A stretch of 19,071 nt of DNA from Spirochaetaceae bacterium (lineage in GTDB: Bacteria > Spirochaetota > Spirochaetia > Sphaerochaetales > Sphaerochaetaceae). The DNA lies in contig JAENWY010000015.1 of NCBI GenBank assembly GCA_016649775.1, positions 1 through 19,071 of the forward strand, read 5' to 3'. Under the pieces are notes generated by a model. It did no database searches and had not been told where the DNA came from. It saw nothing but the letters and a program-made list of their open reading frames with translations. The translations under genes were made by a program, and so were the position numbers. Of this stretch, positions 16,388 through 19,071 are shown piece by piece. Numbering within the stretch: position 1 is the first letter of the stretch; each line of letters starts with the position of its first letter.

Positions 16388-16493
16388 ATATTAGAGAGGA
16401 ATGTGGACAAAATAATGAATTTAAATATTTTCCTTAACAAATCATAAATCATGATAGGATCTTATCTTTCAATATTAAAAGTATTGTTGAATT

Positions 16494-17414
16494 TTAGAAT
16501 AACCTTTTATATCTATCATCTATGATTTTTATATATGCACTCTTTAATGATTCATCAAGCAACGAGTTATTTATAGAATCAATAATCATTTGATATTTTC
16601 TTTGAAAATTATTAAATATTCTTTCAATCTGAGTTTCATTCAAGAGGTATTTCTCTGCTAAGTTGAAAAAATTCTTTCTATTAAGATGACTTTTTCTTCC
16701 ATCAATACTCAAAGCTACTTCTTCTAGATCTTCTGTAATTATTAAGGTATTCAATAAATCATACGAAGGAGAAAAAATGGATTTCCCCTTTTTTTGGTAA
16801 AGTGAAAAATTCTTTAAGTGCATATCAGAATTTCCGACTATGAAACTAAAGATGATAACATTAAAGAGTTTGTAATAATCCAAACCAATATTATCTGAGT
16901 ATTTCTCCAAAATCTTTCCTATTTTTTCATAGGACGATTTATATTTATTTTCAGTTAAACTCTCACCTAATTGACAAAAATCTTCCATAGCTATTTTTTT
17001 CTTACCTTTTCTATCTATACGTTTTGTTATATAGGCAAGGCTTTCATCTTCTAATCTTATCAAACCAAAAGAAACTGTTTCTAAATCGCATATATTTGCT
17101 AAATGCATGGTGAGCCATTCATTTTCTGGAAGCTGATGATATATATCAGAAAAAGGTTTTAAAATATATTCACTTGGATAATTTACCAAAGTTAAACGAC
17201 TATTATCTCCCTCTTTTTGTAAATGCAGGGATACTTTTTTTTGAACCCCTGTTATTATGGCTTCTTTATTTTTGGGATTTAAGAATATTGCTGAGAATTC
17301 TTTAATATTAATTGAAGGCAAGGTCTTGATTCCAAAGAAATTTTTAATACAACCGTGATGCCAATCAACTTCATTTGCTCCAAGAGGTTTTCCACAACAT
17401 AAACAATTACCCAT
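16494..17414 (-). CDS. hipT: HipT-type serine/threonine kinase toxin of a HipBST system
   Basis: 306 aa, shorter than HipA (about 440) because the N-terminal subdomain is a separate gene. Residues 1-29 hold a Cys/His segment (CLCCGKPL.. WHHGC). The Gly-rich loop is EAIITGVQKKVSL (51-63), the ATP-site Lys is Lys86 in YILKPF, the catalytic loop is GNSDMHLKNF with Asp197, and the metal-binding Asp is Asp219 in SYDLLNT. By family it phosphorylates an aminoacyl-tRNA synthetase (TrpRS for the E. coli HipT) and halts growth. Where the E. coli O127 HipT loop has two phosphorylated serines (S-I-S before GVQ, from memory), this one has I-I-T, so only Thr55 could accept phosphate. It overlaps hipS by eight bases, with AAGGA nine bases upstream. 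Confidence 0.85.
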   Translation of the reverse strand: MGNCLCCGKPLGANEVDWHHGCIKNFFGIKTLPSINIKEFSAIFLNPKNKEAIITGVQKKVSLHLQKEGDNSRLTLVNYPSEYILKPFSDIYHQLPENEWLTMHLANICDLETVSFGLIRLEDESLAYITKRIDRKGKKKIAMEDFCQLGESLTENKYKSSYEKIGKILEKYSDNIGLDYYKLFNVIIFSFIVGNSDMHLKNFSLYQKKGKSIFSPSYDLLNTLIITEDLEEVALSIDGRKSHLNRKNFFNLAEKYLLNETQIERIFNNFQRKYQMIIDSINNSLLDESLKSAYIKIIDDRYKRLF

Positions 17415-17715
17415 CTTTTTCTATCCTTACATTTCCAATACAGTCATAGCAACATGCTAATAATAGACCCATTCTATCGGTAATATTAAGTTTCCAGTTT
17501 TTCGAAGCAATATTCAACATCCAACCTTCAGGAATCAATCCATCAAAGAAAGGAAAAAGAATCTTTGATTTATAGGGCTCTTTATCAACAGGAAGAGTCA
17601 ATGAAACAGGTTCTTTATCATAACCATCATTATATTTGAAAATATACACACCTTCCTCACTTTCAACTAGAATACCAGCAACATCATTATTTACAAATAC
17701 TTTAGCCTTCCTCAT
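17407..17715 (-). CDS. hipS: HipS antitoxin (stand-alone HipA N-subdomain 1)
   Basis: 102 aa. ATG 17715 is preferred over ATG 17724 because AAAGG lies nine bases before the former and abuts the latter, and MRKAKVFVNNDVAGIL is a typical HipA N-terminal strand pair. The rest is the Couple_hipA/HipA_N fold: VYIFKYN, PVSLTLPVD, then LFPFFDGLIPEGWML and CIGNVRIEKDG. In the E. coli HipBST system HipS rather than HipB neutralises the kinase, with a conserved Trp entering the HipT site. Trp65 in PEGW is the candidate here. It overlaps hipB by 14 bases and hipT by 8, so the three are translationally linked. Confidence 0.83.
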   Translation of the reverse strand: MRKAKVFVNNDVAGILVESEEGVYIFKYNDGYDKEPVSLTLPVDKEPYKSKILFPFFDGLIPEGWMLNIASKNWKLNITDRMGLLLACCYDCIGNVRIEKDG

Positions 17716-17926
17716 CTTTAACATCCTTTATCTTAACAGGTCCAGTTATAGCACCAAACATATATAAAGCTTGATTCACCTTATCCATTCTTAAAGCTGG
17801 TTTTCCTTGTTCTAAATCTCTAACAAAATTTAACCCCAAGCCTGAGACTTTAGCAAATTCTATTTGAGTTAGACCTCTATTTTTCCTTTCTCTTTTGATA
17901 TAATCACCTATTAATGTATGTTTCAT
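17702..17926 (-). CDS. hipB: HipB-type XRE-family DNA-binding protein
   Basis: 74 aa with one Cro/C1-type helix-turn-helix: IGDYIKRERKNRGLTQIEFA, then KVSGLGLNFVRDLEQGKPAL and the HipB hallmark RMDKVNQALYMFG. It probably represses its own operon and tethers HipS and HipT. A weak GGGAG (17943-17939) lies about 12 bases before ATG. It is the first gene of the hipB-hipS-hipT operon and sits downstream of repeated operator-like sites. The C-terminal tail (GPVKIKDVKDEEG) is short and charged. Confidence 0.88.
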   Translation of the reverse strand: MKHTLIGDYIKRERKNRGLTQIEFAKVSGLGLNFVRDLEQGKPALRMDKVNQALYMFGAITGPVKIKDVKDEEG

Positions 17927-17968
17927 ACATTAATACTACTCCCAAATAGGTGTCTTATCAAGAAAAAG

Positions 17969-18039
17969 ATTATAAATTACATCCGTTAAGATATAAAAAT
18001 AAAATTAAAAGTTAATTTATATCCGTTAAGATATAAAAA
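17969..18039 (-). promoter_or_regulatory. hipBST promoter with two operator-like repeats
   Basis: A minus-strand TATAAT (17974-17969) with TTTATA 17 bases upstream (17997-17992). The 19-base direct repeat ATCCGTTAAGATATAAAAA occurs at 17981-17999, covering the -35 region, and again at 18021-18039, exactly 40 bases apart. The second copy, with two flanking bases, contains the perfect dyad ATATC-N6-GATAT, reminiscent of the TATCC-spaced dyads bound by E. coli HipB. A looser dyad TTTATATTCGATAAATATAAA lies at about 18056-18076. Confidence 0.6.
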
Positions 18040-18171
18040 CACGCAAATCAATTAATTTATATTCGATAAATATAAATATTAAATATTTAATAAAGGGTAC
18101 TTTTCATTTCAGATGTGATTGAATATATCAAATAGTAAGTGAAATTAAACTATTTTACGTTAGCAAATGCT

Positions 18172-18795
18172 TTAATATTTATTAAAATTTTCTTTTACCT
18201 TTTTAGCAAGAAATACTGTTTTAGCAAGTTTTACCCCTGCTTGATGACATTCGTTCATTAAGGGATCGTTTATTTTAGCTTCACCTTTTTTAAAGGCATG
18301 TAGTCCTTTTATATTAGCTACACTTCGCCACCCCACTGCAGAAAGAGTTTTTGACAATATCTCAGATGTTACACCCATTTCACTTATATCTTCTTGTTCA
18401 CATATAGCAACTGTTACTGCATACTTTAATCCAAACACTTCATTATAACTTAGCCAAACACCTCTATCATCATCATCAAATATCTCATAGGTATAAAGTC
18501 TATCTAAAAAGTTTTTCATTCTTCCTGTGACATTGTAGAAATATGTGGGTGATCCAATTATTATTGCATCAGAATCGTTAATTTTCTTATAGAGTTTCTG
18601 CATATCATCTTTAATTACACAAATCCCAGTTTTACTGCATCCTTCACAACCTGTACAATCGGAAATAGAATAATCTGAAAGATATAACATTTCATAATCA
18701 GCATTTAATTCTTGTGTTCCCTTACCTACTTCTTCTACTAAACTTGCTGTATTTCCATTTTTTCTTGAGCTTCCAACAATTGCTAATACTTTCAT
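18172..18795 (-). CDS. iron-sulfur flavoprotein / NADPH-dependent FMN reductase-like protein
   Basis: 207 aa flavodoxin-like fold. The FMN phosphate loop is GSSRKNGNT (8-16). The compact cluster C-x2-C-x2-C-x5-C (Cys47, 50, 53, 59 in CTGCEGCSKTGIC) is the 4Fe-4S binding pattern of the Methanosarcina-type ISF family. GSPTYFYNVTGRMKNFLDR is the second flavin-binding segment. It is probably a cytoplasmic electron carrier or oxidoreductase, often used for oxygen or redox stress in anaerobes; the substrate is unknown. AGGAG lies nine bases before ATG. It appears monocistronic, with 245 bases between it and hipB. No clear terminator is visible after it. Confidence 0.88.
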   Translation of the reverse strand: MKVLAIVGSSRKNGNTASLVEEVGKGTQELNADYEMLYLSDYSISDCTGCEGCSKTGICVIKDDMQKLYKKINDSDAIIIGSPTYFYNVTGRMKNFLDRLYTYEIFDDDDRGVWLSYNEVFGLKYAVTVAICEQEDISEMGVTSEILSKTLSAVGWRSVANIKGLHAFKKGEAKINDPLMNECHQAGVKLAKTVFLAKKVKENFNKY

Positions 18796-19071
18796 TTCAA
18801 TTATCTCCTAATATTTTCTTTAATGACAGGGTTGCACTATATTGGCTAAAAAAGCTTTAGTTACTCTTTATATATATTATTATTCATCGTATTTAATAAC
18901 CTTTTAACTAGGTTATTAAATAAACTCATCTATAAAATCGATAAATATAAAAGGATAATAATAGATTAAATTCTATAGTCAGTTTAGCAAGTTAAATATG
19001 ATTGTTATAGTATATAATAATTTCATCGACGATTCAATTTTAAGAAGGAACCTAAAGTTTTCGAGCTAAGA
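18796..19071. other. non-coding end region with an 11-bp palindrome
   Basis: No gene is visible. ATTTAATAACC (18891-18901) and GGTTATTAAAT (18911-18921) form a perfect 11-bp stem with a 9-base loop and no T tract on either side. It lies about 95 bases upstream of the flavoprotein gene and could be an operator or a weak terminator of something beyond the window. The last 50 bases, with an AAGAAGGA motif near 19040, may belong to a gene outside the window. Confidence 0.5.

Noticed and set aside
1..19071. CRISPR array, tRNA or rRNA genes
   Set aside because: No regularly spaced repeats with unique spacers, and no tRNA or rRNA landmarks were seen on either strand.

Overview
This is an AT-rich window (roughly 30% GC by eye) from a diderm bacterium. 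Two clues suggest a spirochaete. The periplasmic binding protein has the leader ending FANGTSES that is common in spirochaetal binding proteins. The first gene is an outer-membrane PlpD-type patatin, which implies two membranes. Fusobacteriota is the main alternative and I cannot exclude it from sequence alone.

Layout. (1) 1-2567, minus strand: def (peptide deformylase), fmt (Met-tRNA formyltransferase) and a 5'-complete, 3'-truncated patatin/POTRA protein form a tight housekeeping operon. (2) 2568-3581: a 1 kb gene-poor spacer with two clear hairpins. (3) 3582-5898, plus strand: a BCCT betaine/choline-type transporter overlaps a trypsin-fold protein whose catalytic triad looks degenerate. 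(4) 5899-6710: non-coding, with a degraded reading frame, the 5' part of a group II (IIC-like) intron on the minus strand, and an intrinsic terminator that the intron abuts exactly. (5) 6711-14497, minus strand: a seven-gene aldarate operon, tctC-tctB-tctA-garD-gudD-garR-DHDPS-family lyase, with a divergent IclR regulator at 14829-15614 and good sigma70-type promoters facing both ways. (6) 15658-16390: decayed insertion-sequence fragments, an IS1595-like transposase N-terminus and an IS21 IstB C-terminus. (7) 16494-17926, minus strand: a tripartite HipBST toxin-antitoxin system with operator-like repeats upstream. (8) 18172-18795, minus strand: an iron-sulfur flavoprotein/NADPH-dependent FMN reductase-like gene.

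How the genes work together. The tripartite tricarboxylate transporter probably imports glucarate and/or galactarate. GudD and GarD both yield 5-keto-4-deoxy-D-glucarate, and GarR reduces tartronate semialdehyde to glycerate. The aldolase that must link them (GarL in E. coli) is absent, and its place is held by a DHDPS/NAL-superfamily lyase, which I infer performs that cleavage. IclR is the likely sugar-acid-responsive regulator.

The points most worth following are the unusual HipT Gly-rich loop (Ile and Thr where the known HipT has two serines), the transporter-coupled pseudo-protease, the possible non-orthologous GarL replacement, and the intron remnant inserted immediately after a terminator.
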